From: Flavobacterium sp. MDT1-60
GTDB lineage: Bacteria; Bacteroidota; Bacteroidia; Flavobacteriales; Flavobacteriaceae
DNA length: 64,000 bases
Assembly (NCBI RefSeq): GCF_014844035.1
Contig: NZ_CP062159.1
Span: forward strand, 4,960,001-5,024,000
Direction: 5' to 3'
The translations under genes were made by a program, and so were the position numbers. Shown here one piece after another: positions 8,476 to 19,475 of this stretch. Position 1 is the stretch's first letter; each line of letters starts with the position of its first letter. The notes under the pieces were generated by a model. The model saw nothing but the letters and a program-made list of their open reading frames with translations, was not told the origin of the DNA and made no database searches.

Positions 8476-9611
8476 ATCTTTTCTAAAACGCGGTTTACTT
8501 GTGAAAAAGCTCTTTCATAGTATGGCTCTTTAGTTGAGGAAATCATAACACCACCATGAGTTGAAGAGTGAACAAATTTAATTTCTCCATCTACCGCTTC
8601 AATCACCATTCCAACGTGATTAATTTGTCGTCTTCCGTTTGTTCTAAAAAAGATTAGATCACCTTTTTGCGCCTCATCTGAATTAATTTTCACACCAATT
8701 CGCGATTGTTCGATAGAACTTCTTGGCAGTTTAATATCAAAATTACTAAAAGTACAAATCATTAAACCAGAGCAATCAAAACCAGCTTTTGTAGTTCCGC
8801 CAGACCGATATCTGACCCCAATATTTTCGGTAGCATTCATTACGAGCTGAGTAATTAAATCTGAATGATTACTAACCCTTATGATTGTTGACGAATCTTT
8901 TTTGATTTCCGAATTCTCGGCGATCTGAACATTTTGATTAGGGATTGACAAAGAATCTTTTACTGCAGTATTTATTGGTTGCAATGCCTGAGCAGCATCT
9001 GCCTTTTCTTTTGAAGTACGAATCTTTAAAACATATCCAACGGGTAATTTCCCTTTAATAAATGGATTTTGTTTCTCTAATTCGAGAACCGTTAATCCGT
9101 ATCTTTTTGCAATGGCATATTTTGTTTCTTTGGGCTGAACCTCAACTACAACTTCAACATCGGTTACAATCTTAAGATCGTCAATTGGTTTTTCTGAGAC
9201 TGCTACTGAATTAGAAGGAATGTTAATTTGTTGTCCAATTTTCAATCCTTCTGTTTCTAATGATGGATTTGTCTTTTTTAAATCGTCAACTGAGACATTG
9301 TATTTTTTTGATATTCCCCAAAGTGTTTCTTTGGCCTGAACTTCATGTAAACCCGGAGTCGTATTTGTAACAGTTTCTTGAAGTTTAATTTCAGAAGTTT
9401 GGTTGTTATTCGGTATTAATAAAATTGAATTTAATTTTAAAATTTTAGGAGCATTTGGATTTGCTTCTGAAATATCTTTGGCTTTAACTCCATACTTCTT
9501 AGCAATTACAGTTAGATTTTCTCCTTTTGAGATTTTATGTTTGGTATATTTTTCCTGAGAAAAAGCACCAACACTAAAAAAAAACAATACTATTATTAAT
9601 CTAAAAACCAT
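8472..9611 (-). CDS. LysM-NlpC/P60 peptidoglycan hydrolase
   Basis: A 379-residue secreted protein. Signal peptide 1-18 (cleavage after GAFS), three LysM peptidoglycan-binding repeats at about 23-67, 88-133 and 154-197, a Ser/Asn-rich linker, and an NlpC/P60 domain at about 255-379. The catalytic Cys280 is in GFDCSGLM, with His332 (INHVGMV) and His348 (KFVHSS). Such enzymes cleave stem peptides (D,L-endopeptidase type) during wall growth or cell separation. The four-base overlap with the convergent response-regulator gene means no terminator separates them. Confidence 0.9.
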   Translation of the reverse strand: MVFRLIIVLFFFSVGAFSQEKYTKHKISKGENLTVIAKKYGVKAKDISEANPNAPKILKLNSILLIPNNNQTSEIKLQETVTNTTPGLHEVQAKETLWGISKKYNVSVDDLKKTNPSLETEGLKIGQQINIPSNSVAVSEKPIDDLKIVTDVEVVVEVQPKETKYAIAKRYGLTVLELEKQNPFIKGKLPVGYVLKIRTSKEKADAAQALQPINTAVKDSLSIPNQNVQIAENSEIKKDSSTIIRVSNHSDLITQLVMNATENIGVRYRSGGTTKAGFDCSGLMICTFSNFDIKLPRSSIEQSRIGVKINSDEAQKGDLIFFRTNGRRQINHVGMVIEAVDGEIKFVHSSTHGGVMISSTKEPYYERAFSQVNRVLEKI

Positions 9612-9852
9612 TTTATTCTATTTTGCATTCGTTATCTCAAGCTTGTCTTGTTATTTCAAACTTAAAAAACGAATTATATTTGGGGTAGGCGAATTTAACT
9701 TTTTAAAGTAAAAAAAGCACATTTTTTAACAACAAATTTTGTTGAAATTAACAAACACGGCATAAAAATTGGTTCAACATTTTTCAAAATATCATTTTTT
9801 ATACGAAAAGTTGTATTTTTAAATCTCGTAAACAACCTTAATCTAACATATT

Positions 9853-11250
9853 GTGAAAAAATTACTTCTATTACTTTTTTTTCTTCCCTTACTGTCGTTT
9901 GCACAAAACATTAAAGGCGAAGTCATTTCTGAAAAAACCAACCTCCCAATAGACGATGTTAATATAGCGGCAATCAATTTTAACACATTTACATTAACAA
10001 ATGAAAACGGGGAGTTTACCTTAAAATTGCCTTCAAATTTTAAAGAAAAAGATACTATTGAATTTTCTCATATTGGGCTTACAACTTTAAAAATTAGCTT
10101 AGAAGATTTAAAGAAAACAAATTATAAAGTTTCACTTCAAGAAGAAATCGAAAATTTATCAGAGTTAACAATTACAGCTAATTCTTGGTTAAAACTAAAA
10201 TCAAAACTTGCTTTTACTAAATTATCTCCTTTAAAACATCCAATTTCCTCTTTTGGATCCTGTATTAATGATGGTAAAATTTATATTGTAGGAGGCAGTG
10301 ACAGCTATGAATCGAATGCTTTAGAAGCCTTAAAAGCAAAAAATATAAACTCAGAAGACCCCAGATTTGTACAAAAATACCTGGACGAGATTGCATCTCA
10401 ATCTTCATATTCTTCAATTTCATACCAAGGCTCTTTTTTAATTTATGATATTAAAAAAGATTCATGGGAAACTTCTGAAGCGAAATTCAAAAGAAGAGCT
10501 TTTAACAACCTTAATTATTACGACAATAAACTTTATGTTCTAGGCGGCAAAAGAGTTTCTAAAACTGGAAAGTATCAGTATTTGGAAAACGAAATTGAAG
10601 TATTTGATCTGAATAAACAAAGTATTACAATTGACAAAACTTACCCCCACCAAGCTTCGAATGCAGCTTCTTTTACTCATAAAAATAATATTATTGTTCT
10701 GGGAGGTTCTATAAAATCAACAGAAAAAGGGGAAAAAGAATTTACAAATAAAGTGCATTTTTATAATATAACATCTGGTTATTGGTATGAACTGACAAAC
10801 ATGCCAATTGCAATGGAAACTTCAGGAACGATAGTCGACAATAAAATTTATTTAATTGGAGGAAACAATGGTAAGCTTCTGACAGCTATTGAAAGTTTAG
10901 ATTTAACAACTGAAAAATGGCAAACTGAGGGAGAATTGTTTTCCGGTTTTGACCATCCAGCTGTAACGTCCAATAATGATATCATCTATTTCTTTGAAAA
11001 CAGAAAAATATGTGTTTACGACACTAAATCAAAACAGCTCAAAGAATATTTAGTCGAACTAGATGTAAAATCTTCAGCTATGTATTATTTTGACAATAAA
11101 TTATATATTGCAGGAGGAACTACTTTTATAAATTACGCCACAGTTCCTTCAGCGAATATCTACAGCATTGATATTGATGAATTTGAGACCACAAAACCAA
11201 ATCGAATAAAAGTTTTATCACAAGGATTAAATTTAGCTAAAAATAATTAA
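9853..11250 (+). CDS. Secreted kelch-repeat protein with carboxypeptidase-regulatory-like domain
   Basis: A 465-residue exported protein. The start is GTG, chosen because it gives a clean signal peptide (KKLLLLLFFLPLLSFAQ). Residues about 20-100 match the CarboxypepD_reg-like beta domain (IKGEVISEKTNLPIDDVNI, NENGEFTLKLP) found at the start of many Bacteroidota envelope proteins. The rest has kelch-type repeats, seen as recurring IYIVGGS, LYVLGGK, IIVLGGS, IYLIGGN and LYIAGGT, which should form a beta-propeller. No enzymatic motif was seen; a binding role in the envelope is likely. A bidirectional terminator follows. Confidence 0.8.
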   Translation: MKKLLLLLFFLPLLSFAQNIKGEVISEKTNLPIDDVNIAAINFNTFTLTNENGEFTLKLPSNFKEKDTIEFSHIGLTTLKISLEDLKKTNYKVSLQEEIENLSELTITANSWLKLKSKLAFTKLSPLKHPISSFGSCINDGKIYIVGGSDSYESNALEALKAKNINSEDPRFVQKYLDEIASQSSYSSISYQGSFLIYDIKKDSWETSEAKFKRRAFNNLNYYDNKLYVLGGKRVSKTGKYQYLENEIEVFDLNKQSITIDKTYPHQASNAASFTHKNNIIVLGGSIKSTEKGEKEFTNKVHFYNITSGYWYELTNMPIAMETSGTIVDNKIYLIGGNNGKLLTAIESLDLTTEKWQTEGELFSGFDHPAVTSNNDIIYFFENRKICVYDTKSKQLKEYLVELDVKSSAMYYFDNKLYIAGGTTFINYATVPSANIYSIDIDEFETTKPNRIKVLSQGLNLAKNN

Positions 11251-11344
11251 ATCATTCTACCAAAAAGTTAATCTACTTAAACTCCTATATTTTAAAATTG
11301 AAAATTCCATCAATAATTTGCATCGCATTAGATTTTGATATTAG

Positions 11345-11378
11345 AAAAAAGCGCCCTGTTTTCACAGGGCGCTTTTAG
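11345..11378. terminator. Bidirectional terminator
   Basis: AAAAGCGCCCTG (11347-11358) pairs perfectly with CAGGGCGCTTTT (11365-11376). A on one side and T on the other let it serve both converging genes (kelch protein and aconitase). Confidence 0.85.
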
Positions 11379-11397
11379 TATAATTGAATCTTAAGAA

Positions 11398-13662
11398 TTA
11401 AGCTTTTCCGGCAGCAATTAAGTTTAATGCAGAACCGGCAACGAACCAGCCAATTTGACCAGCGTTGTAAGTATGATTTGCCAGGATAATATCTTTTGTA
11501 CCATCCGCATGAAGAAACTCTAATGTTAATGGTTTTCCCGGAGCGAACTCAGTTAAATCAGTAAAGTTAATAGTATCATTCTCCTGAATTTTATCGTAAT
11601 CAGCTTCCTTTGCAAAAGTTAAGCCTAAAAGACCTTGTTTTTTAAGGTTTGTTTCATGGATACGTGCAAAAGATTTCACTAATACCGCTTTAACCCCTAA
11701 GAAACGAGGTTCCATAGCAGCATGCTCACGAGAAGAACCTTCACCATAGTTGTGATCTCCCACAACTATAGACGGAACTCCAGCCGCTTTATATGCACGG
11801 GCTACAGCAGGAACTGCATCGTAATCTCCAGTTAATTGATTTTTAACAGAGTTTGTTTTTTGGTTGAATGCATTTACAGCACCAATCAACATATTATTAG
11901 AAATATTGTCTAAATGTCCACGGAAACGTAACCATGGTCCTGCCATAGAAATGTGGTCCGTCGTACATTTTCCGAATGCTTTAATTAACAATTTTGCACC
12001 AATAATGTTTTTACCATCCCAGGCATCAAATGGAGCTAATAATTGCAAACGCTCCGATGTTGGGCTTACAACAACCTGAACTCCTGATCCATCTTCAGCC
12101 GGAACCTGGAAGCCCGGATCTTTAACATCAAATCCTTTTGGAGGCAATTCGTCTCCTGTTGGAGCCTCAAGCCTTACTTCTTCTCCATCTTCGTTGATTA
12201 AAGTATCTGTTAATGGATTGAACCCTAAATCACCTGCAATTGCCATAGCAGTTACCAATTCCGGAGAACCTACGAAGGCTAAAGTATTTGGGTTACCATC
12301 TGCACGTTTTGAGAAGTTACGGTTGAAAGAGTGAACAATGGTGTTTCTTTCTTCTTTCTCTGCTCCATCTCTGTCCCACATACCAATACATGGTCCACAA
12401 GCATTAGCAAAAACAGTAGCACCAATTTTTTCGAAAGTATCGATAAAACCATCTCTTTCAATTGTATAACGAACAACCTCTGAACCCGGAGTAATTGTAA
12501 ACTGAGATTTAGTTTTTAAGTTTTTAGCACTTACTTGTCTGGCTAAAGAAGCTGCACGAGAAATATCTTCATAAGAAGAGTTAGTACAAGAACCTATTAA
12601 ACCTACCTGAATTTGTAAAGGCCAGTTATTTTTGATTGCTTCTTCTTTCATTTTAGAAATTGGAGTAGCTAAATCTGGTGTAAAAGGTCCGTTTAAGTGT
12701 GGCTCTAATTCAGATAAATTGATTTCGATAACCTGATCAAAATATTGTTCCGGATTAGCATAAACTTCAGGATCTCCAGTTAAGTAAGACGCTACTTTGT
12801 CTGCAGCATCAGCAACATCCGTTCTATTTGTAGAACGCAGGTAACGACTCATAGAATCATCATAACCAAAAGTTGAAGTTGTAGCCCCAATTTCAGCACC
12901 CATGTTACAAATAGTACCTTTACCAGTGCAAGACATAGAAGTTGCACCTTCACCAAAATATTCAACGATAGCACCAGTACCACCTTTTACAGTAAGAATA
13001 CCGGCAACTTTAAGAATAACATCCTTAGGAGCGGTCCATCCTGATAGTTTACCAGTTAATTTTACTCCAATTAATTTAGGAAATTTTAATTCCCAAGCCA
13101 TGCCTGACATAACATCTACAGCATCAGCCCCACCAACACCAATAGCCACCATTCCTAACCCACCTGCATTTACAGTGTGCGAATCGGTACCAATCATCAT
13201 TCCACCCGGGAACGCATAATTTTCAAGTACTACCTGATGAATAATTCCAGCTCCGGGTTTCCAGAAACCAATTCCGTATTTATTAGAAACAGACGATAAG
13301 AAATCGAAAACTTCATTACTTTGTGTTTTTGCTCTAGCCAAATCGGTTGCAGCATCTACTTTTGCCTGAATCAGGTGATCACAGTGAACTGTTGTAGGAA
13401 CGGCAACTGTTTTCTTTCCAGCGTGCATAAATTGTAATAATGCCATTTGAGCAGTTGCATCCTGACACGCTACACGATCCGGTGCAAAATCAACATAATC
13501 AACTCCTCTTCCAAACGCCTTCGTTGGATTTCCGTCCCAAAGGTGATTGTACAAAATTTTCTCCGTTAAAGTAAGTGGACGACCAACAATCTCGCGTGCT
13601 TTGTCAACACGGCCTGGCATGTTCTCATACACTTTTTTAATCATTTCAATATCAAAAGCCAT
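11398..13662 (-). CDS. Aconitate hydratase, mitochondrial/AcnA type
   Basis: A 754-residue [4Fe-4S] aconitase of the TCA cycle (citrate to isocitrate). The start is the ATG at 13662 ([10 protein letters not shown]), which matches the family's usual length; the frame stays open further upstream. Cluster and substrate motifs are present: [41 protein letters not shown] with two cluster cysteines, and [15 protein letters not shown] in the swivelling C-terminal domain. It resembles eukaryotic mitochondrial aconitase more than AcnB. It lies directly downstream of the AcnB gene with a terminator between, so the two enzymes can be expressed separately. Confidence 0.93.
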   Translation of the reverse strand: MAFDIEMIKKVYENMPGRVDKAREIVGRPLTLTEKILYNHLWDGNPTKAFGRGVDYVDFAPDRVACQDATAQMALLQFMHAGKKTVAVPTTVHCDHLIQAKVDAATDLARAKTQSNEVFDFLSSVSNKYGIGFWKPGAGIIHQVVLENYAFPGGMMIGTDSHTVNAGGLGMVAIGVGGADAVDVMSGMAWELKFPKLIGVKLTGKLSGWTAPKDVILKVAGILTVKGGTGAIVEYFGEGATSMSCTGKGTICNMGAEIGATTSTFGYDDSMSRYLRSTNRTDVADAADKVASYLTGDPEVYANPEQYFDQVIEINLSELEPHLNGPFTPDLATPISKMKEEAIKNNWPLQIQVGLIGSCTNSSYEDISRAASLARQVSAKNLKTKSQFTITPGSEVVRYTIERDGFIDTFEKIGATVFANACGPCIGMWDRDGAEKEERNTIVHSFNRNFSKRADGNPNTLAFVGSPELVTAMAIAGDLGFNPLTDTLINEDGEEVRLEAPTGDELPPKGFDVKDPGFQVPAEDGSGVQVVVSPTSERLQLLAPFDAWDGKNIIGAKLLIKAFGKCTTDHISMAGPWLRFRGHLDNISNNMLIGAVNAFNQKTNSVKNQLTGDYDAVPAVARAYKAAGVPSIVVGDHNYGEGSSREHAAMEPRFLGVKAVLVKSFARIHETNLKKQGLLGLTFAKEADYDKIQENDTINFTDLTEFAPGKPLTLEFLHADGTKDIILANHTYNAGQIGWFVAGSALNLIAAGKA

Positions 13663-13733
13663 AAGTATAATTGTTTTTGTTTTTGTTATTTTTGAACATG
13701 ACAAGTTACAAATAATTGATCAGCCAGAAAAGA

Positions 13734-13762
13734 AAAAGCCCGAGAATAACTCGGGCTTTTGC
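13734..13762 (-). terminator. Terminator between the two aconitase genes
   Basis: AAAAGCCCGAG (13734-13744) pairs with CTCGGGCTTTT (13750-13760) around a 5-base loop, flanked by A and T. It ends transcription of the upstream minus-strand acnB gene. Confidence 0.85.
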
Positions 13763-13785
13763 ATATAATTAACTAATCTTAGTTA

Positions 13786-16557
13786 TTACATAACTAATAA
13801 TTTATGCGAAGGTGCAAATCTGGTCAAATTGATACCATCTACTGCAGCCGTATATTCATCCAATGTAGGAGTTCTACCAAGAATTGTAGACAGAACTACA
13901 ACCGGCGTAGAAGAAAGTAGTGACTCTCCTTTTTTACCCTCAGTATCTTCTACAACTCTTCCTTGGAAAAGACGAGTCGAAGTTGCCATTACGGTATCTC
14001 CTTTTGCCGCTTTTTCCTGATTACCCATACAAAGGTTACATCCTGGACGCTCTAAATACAGCATTTTCTCATATTCTGTACGTGCAGCACCTTTAGGAGC
14101 ATTATCGTCGAATTCGAAACCTGAGTATTTCTGTAAAACTTCCCAATCTCCTTCAGCTTTAAGCTCATCTACAATGTTATAAGTTGGTGGTGCCACTACA
14201 AGCGGTGCTTTAAACTCAACTTTACCATGCAGATTTTCTATATTTTTAAGCATTTGAGCAAGGATTTTCATGTCTCCTTTGTGCACCATGCATGATCCAA
14301 TAAACCCAAGATCTACTTTTTTCACTCCTCCATAAAAAGATAAGGGTCTGATGGTATCGTGTGTGTATCTTTTTGAAACATCAACATTATTTACATCCGG
14401 ATCAGCAATCATTGGTTCAATAATCTGATCAAGATCAACAACAACTTCAGCGTAATATTTAGCATTTGAGTCTGGAGTCAAAGCCGGTTTCTCAGCCGAT
14501 TTAATCTCCGAAATTCTCTTATCTGCTTTATTAATCAACCCCTGAAGAACTTGTTTATGATTGTCCATTCCTTTGTCGATCATAATCTGGATTCTGCCTT
14601 TTGCAATCTCTAGCGACTCAATCAAAGTATCATCCTCAGAAATACAAATAGAAGCTTTTGCTTTCATTTCTGCAGTCCAGTCTGTAAAAGTAAATGCCTG
14701 GTCAGCTGTAAGAGTTCCAAGATGAACCTCAATAATTCGACCTTGAAATACATTTTCTCCACCAAACTTCTTAAGCATCTGCGCTTGTGTAGCGTGAACC
14801 ACATCACGAAAGTCCATATAATCTCTCATTTCCCCTACAAACGTCACCTTAACTGATTCCGGAATTGGCATTGAAGCTTCACCAGTAGCAAGTGCAAGAG
14901 CAACTGTTCCTGAGTCAGCACCAAAAGCAACACCTTTAGACATTCTTGTGTGAGAGTCACCACCAATAATGATAGCCCATTCGTCTATTGTAATATCGTT
15001 TAAAACCTTGTGAATAACATCAGTCATTGAGTGGTAAACGCCTTTCGGGTCACGAGCCGTAATTAAACCGAAATCGTTCATAAATTTCATCAATTTTGGA
15101 ATATTAGCCTGAGCTTTTTTATCCCATACCGAAGCAGTATGACAACCAGATTGGTATGCACCATCAACGATTGGCGAAATTACAGTAGCAGCCATAGATT
15201 CCAATTCCTGAGCAGTCATAAGACCAGTCGTATCTTGCGAACCTACGATATTAACTTCTACACGAACATCTGAACCAGCGTGTAATACTTTACCCGGAGT
15301 GATTCCAACAGCATTTTTATTGAAGATTTTCTCTACCGCTGTAAGTCCTTGTCCTTCAATAGAAATCTCTTTTGATGGAGCAAATACAAGAGGAGCCTCG
15401 ATGTCCAAAATTTTTGCCGCTAATGTTTGAAGTTTTTTACCAAATACAATTGCGTATGATCCACCAGCTTTTATAAATTCCATTTTCTGAGGCGTGAATG
15501 CCTTAGAAATGTCAATTAGCTCTTTGTCACCGTTATAAAGTTTCTTAGTTTTTGTGTTTATTGTAAGTACAGTTCCTGTAGCAACTGAGTATGCTTCTTC
15601 CAGAACAGGCTCATTATTCTCATTACGAATAACATTACCATCTGCATCTAATTTTTTAACCCAGTTTTTAAGGTCTAAACCAATACCACCTGTAACATCA
15701 ACAGTTGTTAAAAAAATTGGAGAAATACCATTTGTTCCTGCAACGATTGGAGCAATATTAATAAAGGGAACATATGGACTTGCTTGTTTACCTGTCCAAA
15801 GTGCAACGTTATTTACTCCTGACATTCTTGACGAACCTACACCCATTGTACCTTTCTCAGCAATCAACATAACGCTCGCATCAGGATGTTTTGCCTGCAA
15901 AGCCTTAATTTCCTCTTGTGCCTGAGGAGTAATCATGCATTTACCATGAAGTTCACGGTCAGAACGTGAGTGCGCCTGGTTACCCGGAGATAATAAATCA
16001 GTTGAGATGTCTCCTTCACCAGCAATAAAAGTAACTACTTTAATTTCTTCAACAACTTCTGGAAGTGTCGTAAAAAATTCTGCTTGTGCGTAACTTTTAA
16101 TAAGCTCTATAGCGATTGGGTTACCATTTTTAAATGCTTCTTTTAAACGGTCTGTATCTGCCTCATAAAGATAAACTTGTGATTTAAGGACATTGGCCGC
16201 TTCTTTTGCAATAGCAACATCATTACCAAGCGCTAAGTCTAGCAATACCTCAATAGAAGGCCCACCTTTCATGTGTGATAATAACTCAAAAGCAAAAGCT
16301 GGTGTTATTTCTTTAACTTCGAATTCACCAAGAATAATTTCCTTTAAAAACTTAGCTTTAAGACCAGCAGCACTGGTTGTTCCCGGTACAACATTATAAA
16401 TAAAAAAGTTAAGAGAATCTTCTCTGTACTCGTTATTCAAATCTTTAATTTGTTCAATTATGTCGCTTAATAATTCAGCACCATCAATTGGTTTTGGATG
16501 AAGTCCCTGACCTTTTCGTTCTTCAATCTCTTTAATGTAATCCTTATAAATGTTCAT
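13786..16557 (-). CDS. acnB: Bifunctional aconitate hydratase 2 / 2-methylisocitrate dehydratase
   Basis: A 923-residue AcnB-type aconitase. It has the AcnB-specific N-terminal HEAT-like helical region (about 1-160) ahead of the swivelling domain, then cluster-ligand motifs GFIGSCMVHKGDM and YLERPGCNLCMGNQ near residues 770-870. It also shows the GGDSHTRMSKGVAFGADSG substrate-binding segment. AcnB isomerises citrate and isocitrate and often handles 2-methylisocitrate. It is encoded just upstream of a second, distantly related aconitase on the same strand. Upstream is a 422-base divergent region. Confidence 0.95.
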   Translation of the reverse strand: MNIYKDYIKEIEERKGQGLHPKPIDGAELLSDIIEQIKDLNNEYREDSLNFFIYNVVPGTTSAAGLKAKFLKEIILGEFEVKEITPAFAFELLSHMKGGPSIEVLLDLALGNDVAIAKEAANVLKSQVYLYEADTDRLKEAFKNGNPIAIELIKSYAQAEFFTTLPEVVEEIKVVTFIAGEGDISTDLLSPGNQAHSRSDRELHGKCMITPQAQEEIKALQAKHPDASVMLIAEKGTMGVGSSRMSGVNNVALWTGKQASPYVPFINIAPIVAGTNGISPIFLTTVDVTGGIGLDLKNWVKKLDADGNVIRNENNEPVLEEAYSVATGTVLTINTKTKKLYNGDKELIDISKAFTPQKMEFIKAGGSYAIVFGKKLQTLAAKILDIEAPLVFAPSKEISIEGQGLTAVEKIFNKNAVGITPGKVLHAGSDVRVEVNIVGSQDTTGLMTAQELESMAATVISPIVDGAYQSGCHTASVWDKKAQANIPKLMKFMNDFGLITARDPKGVYHSMTDVIHKVLNDITIDEWAIIIGGDSHTRMSKGVAFGADSGTVALALATGEASMPIPESVKVTFVGEMRDYMDFRDVVHATQAQMLKKFGGENVFQGRIIEVHLGTLTADQAFTFTDWTAEMKAKASICISEDDTLIESLEIAKGRIQIMIDKGMDNHKQVLQGLINKADKRISEIKSAEKPALTPDSNAKYYAEVVVDLDQIIEPMIADPDVNNVDVSKRYTHDTIRPLSFYGGVKKVDLGFIGSCMVHKGDMKILAQMLKNIENLHGKVEFKAPLVVAPPTYNIVDELKAEGDWEVLQKYSGFEFDDNAPKGAARTEYEKMLYLERPGCNLCMGNQEKAAKGDTVMATSTRLFQGRVVEDTEGKKGESLLSSTPVVVLSTILGRTPTLDEYTAAVDGINLTRFAPSHKLLVM

Positions 16558-16979
16558 AAATAGAAGTATTTCTTGGTGTTTTTATTTTTTTGTTCGCAAA
16601 TTTAGCTATTAAAGCCGAGAATTAAAAAAAATATAATAGAACTAGCCTTTTCAAAAATTATTATTGTTAAAAAACGATTTTGACCGCTTGTTTTTGCCAA
16701 AACCTCAATTTTGTATTAAAATAATGAATTATTGATATTTTAAAATCTTTTCTTTAACAAAGTCGAAATTTGTTGTTATAAACGAAGTGAGATTTTACCT
16801 CGTTTTTCACAAAGAATCTTTCTAAATAGAGAATTATAACGTTATAGTTGTGTTTTTTCTTTCTTTTCGATGCGACTAACTCACCTAAAAATTTTCTCTT
16901 AAAAAATTAAAATAAAAAACTTGTAATTCAATATTTCTATTAACTTTGTAATTCAAAGTGCTTTTAAATTAATATAACT
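16558..16979. other. Divergent intergenic region
   Basis: The gap between acnB (minus) and the XrtN operon (plus). A good promoter for the XrtN side lies at 16921-16948 (separate entry). A 12-bp palindrome TATAACGTTATA is at 16835-16846. No gene or RNA was seen. Confidence 0.6.
16921..16948 (+). promoter_or_regulatory. Promoter of the XrtN/VIT operon
   Basis: TTG (16921-16923), 17 bases, then TAACTTTG (16941-16948): a full match to the flavobacterial housekeeping pattern TTG-N17..23-TANNTTTG. It lies about 30 bases before the ATG of the VIT-domain gene. Confidence 0.65.
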
Positions 16980-19475
16980 ATGAAATACAAAACAGAAATT
17001 TTAGATTTTTATGCTCAAAAACCGGGAGTAATAATTAGTTTAATTGTTATGCTCTTCAGTACCATATTCCTTGTGACTTCTCTTGTAAGTAGAGAATTCC
17101 ATTTTTACGATTATGAATCTATTGCTATACCAAGTTTGGTCTTTGAGTTTGTGTATGGAACAGTAGTCTCTTTTTTAATTTTAAGAGACAAAGAAACATA
17201 CATACATCTCACGTCATTTTTAATATTGAACTGGTTTATTGGATGTTTTTGCCTGAATACCTTGATTCCGATTTTTCAGGATTTGCCAATTTGGATTTAC
17301 GCCACAACGTTTGCTTTTTGCATTTCCAATTTTTTCATTTATAACAACTCAGAAGGAAATTCTAATACTTTCTATTACTTTTTTGTTAATGGATTTTCCT
17401 TTACAGTGATTCTTTATTTCGCAGTTTATCTGATTCCGGTTATGCCTTATTCTTTTGTCGGAATTATTGCCTTGGGATTAGGTTTTTACGGTTTGGTTCC
17501 CGCTCTGGTTATCGCTATCCATACCTGGACTGTGCTTCGCTATTTAAACCGAAATAGAATTTACTTTATTTCTTTCAGCGCAGGATTTTCAATTGTAATA
17601 ATCTGTTTAATAGTTTTTACAATAGGACTAAGCATCGAAAGCAATAAAATAGCAAAAACTGCAATGGTTAAGTCTTTTAACCAGAATGATGATTTACCAA
17701 ATTATATAGCTGTTTCACAAAACCTGAAACCTAATTTTTTCAATGAAATACTATTAAAGAAAGACATTGTTTATGTTGGTCCAGATGATTTTTTTTCATT
17801 TGACAATTTTAATTCTTTTAGCAATCAACAATTTAACGAGAGAAAAACACATAACCCTTTTATTAGCATTGCCTATTTATTTTGTAAAGATTCTGGTCTG
17901 AGCAACGATGATAAAATAAATATCCTAAAATCGAATTTTGATAAAAGATTAGAAACAGAAGAACAACTATGGAGTGGTGAAGATTTATTTACCAAAAACA
18001 TTAAAGAAGACGTGAAAATCTATCCGGACAGCCGATTGGCTTACACTGAAATCACAATGAATATTGCTTGTGCAGAAGATTCATGGCGAGATCAGGAAGC
18101 CATTTACTCATTTCAATTACCTGAAGGATCTGTTGCAACTTCGCTTTCACTTTGGGTAAACGGAATTGAACGAAAAGGTGTCTTAACAACTAAAGAAAAA
18201 GCAAAAAAAGCATACACACAAATTGTTGGCGTGGAGAGCCGCGATCCCTCATTAATGCAGTGGAAAGAAGGGAACAAAGTTGTAGTGAGAGTTTTTCCAG
18301 TAAATTATAAAACTCCGAGAACATTTAAATGTGGTTTTACAACACCTTTGAAAGTTGAGGATAATGAAATGAAATATCAAAGTCTTTCTATAAAAGGTCC
18401 TAATATTTCAAATGCTGAAACAATTTCAAGAATTCAAATAGTGGGAAATAGCAAAATTGAAACCAGCAAAGACTTTGAACTCAAAAATGGCTTTTATATA
18501 AATGAATCAAAAGGACTGGACGATTGGCATGCAAATATGTCTTTGAATAAGGTGCTTTCTAATTCATTTGTATGGAAAAACAGAGTGTATGAAGTTAAAG
18601 ACATTCAGAAAACAATTATTCCATTTACACCTTCTGAAATTATTTTGGATTTAAACACCAATTGGACTACCAAACAAATTGATTCATTTGTAAACGGGAA
18701 TCAAAGAAACATTTACGTCTTTGTAAATGGTCAAAAAACAGCAATTAATAAAGAGAATTTCAAAGCGATTCAGCTAGATTTTGAAGACTTCCATTATTCT
18801 TTATTACCTCTATATAAATTAGCAAAAAACAGTTTGGTCATTACAAAATCCGGAACATTTTCAGCCAATTTTGAAGAATTGGAAGCTTCAAATTATCTAA
18901 AGAAAATTAAAACCCAAACGAAACAACGAAACATCAAGGTTATTAATATCTCGGCAGATATTAATCCGTTTTGGCAGACTGTCAAAGAGCAAAAATATGT
19001 CGATTACTTTCAGACGACTTTGAAGAATAGCTTAAAAATGATTGAGCAACATCAATTTGTACAATTTAAAACAGATAAAAACCTGGTAAATATTGAACCT
19101 GCAAATATTTCTATTAAGGAAAAACCACAGGACAGTATTTCAAAAAGCAATGGTCCAAATCATATTTACAGAATGTATGCTTTTGGAAAAGTTCTGGAAG
19201 AACAGGTAAAAATTCAGACTGACACTTTGGCCAGCAATCAATATGTTGAATTAGCAAAAGATGCCAATATAGTAACTCCAATTTCTTCATTAATTGTACT
19301 TGAAACCAATGAAGATTATAAAAAGAACGGTATTGAGAAAAATACAAATACTTTAGGAAATGCCTCCATAAACAATGACGGATCTGTTCCTGAGCCTCAT
19401 GAATGGTTATTAATTATTATCGGAACTGGAACACTTTACTTCTATTATAGAAAAAATAAAAAACAGACTGTCTAA
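16980..19475 (+). CDS. XrtN-system VIT-domain membrane protein (apparent exosortase N substrate)
   Basis: An 831-residue protein. Residues 15-215 hold about six to seven transmembrane helices. A VIT domain (vault/inter-alpha-trypsin-inhibitor type) spans about 340-465, with AYTEITMNIACAEDSWRDQE, a YSFQLPEGSVATSLSLWVNG core and a KAKKAYTQIV segment. The C terminus is a PEP-CTERM-like sorting signal: Pro-Glu-Pro at 804-806, a hydrophobic helix at about 808-822, then basic YRKNKK. Its stop codon directly abuts the start of the exosortase gene. This matches the known XrtN arrangement in which the exosortase acts on its neighbour. The cellular purpose of the system is not established. Confidence 0.85.
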   Translation: MKYKTEILDFYAQKPGVIISLIVMLFSTIFLVTSLVSREFHFYDYESIAIPSLVFEFVYGTVVSFLILRDKETYIHLTSFLILNWFIGCFCLNTLIPIFQDLPIWIYATTFAFCISNFFIYNNSEGNSNTFYYFFVNGFSFTVILYFAVYLIPVMPYSFVGIIALGLGFYGLVPALVIAIHTWTVLRYLNRNRIYFISFSAGFSIVIICLIVFTIGLSIESNKIAKTAMVKSFNQNDDLPNYIAVSQNLKPNFFNEILLKKDIVYVGPDDFFSFDNFNSFSNQQFNERKTHNPFISIAYLFCKDSGLSNDDKINILKSNFDKRLETEEQLWSGEDLFTKNIKEDVKIYPDSRLAYTEITMNIACAEDSWRDQEAIYSFQLPEGSVATSLSLWVNGIERKGVLTTKEKAKKAYTQIVGVESRDPSLMQWKEGNKVVVRVFPVNYKTPRTFKCGFTTPLKVEDNEMKYQSLSIKGPNISNAETISRIQIVGNSKIETSKDFELKNGFYINESKGLDDWHANMSLNKVLSNSFVWKNRVYEVKDIQKTIIPFTPSEIILDLNTNWTTKQIDSFVNGNQRNIYVFVNGQKTAINKENFKAIQLDFEDFHYSLLPLYKLAKNSLVITKSGTFSANFEELEASNYLKKIKTQTKQRNIKVINISADINPFWQTVKEQKYVDYFQTTLKNSLKMIEQHQFVQFKTDKNLVNIEPANISIKEKPQDSISKSNGPNHIYRMYAFGKVLEEQVKIQTDTLASNQYVELAKDANIVTPISSLIVLETNEDYKKNGIEKNTNTLGNASINNDGSVPEPHEWLLIIIGTGTLYFYYRKNKKQTV

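Noticed and set aside
16835..16846. TATAACGTTATA palindrome between acnB and the XrtN operon
   Set aside because: A 12-base AT-rich palindrome is expected by chance here; no second copy or regulator gene supports an operator.
16980..19475. VIT-domain protein as an inter-alpha-trypsin-inhibitor homologue with a von Willebrand domain
   Set aside because: Only the VIT part and membrane helices are visible; no metal-binding MIDAS motif of a VWA domain was found.
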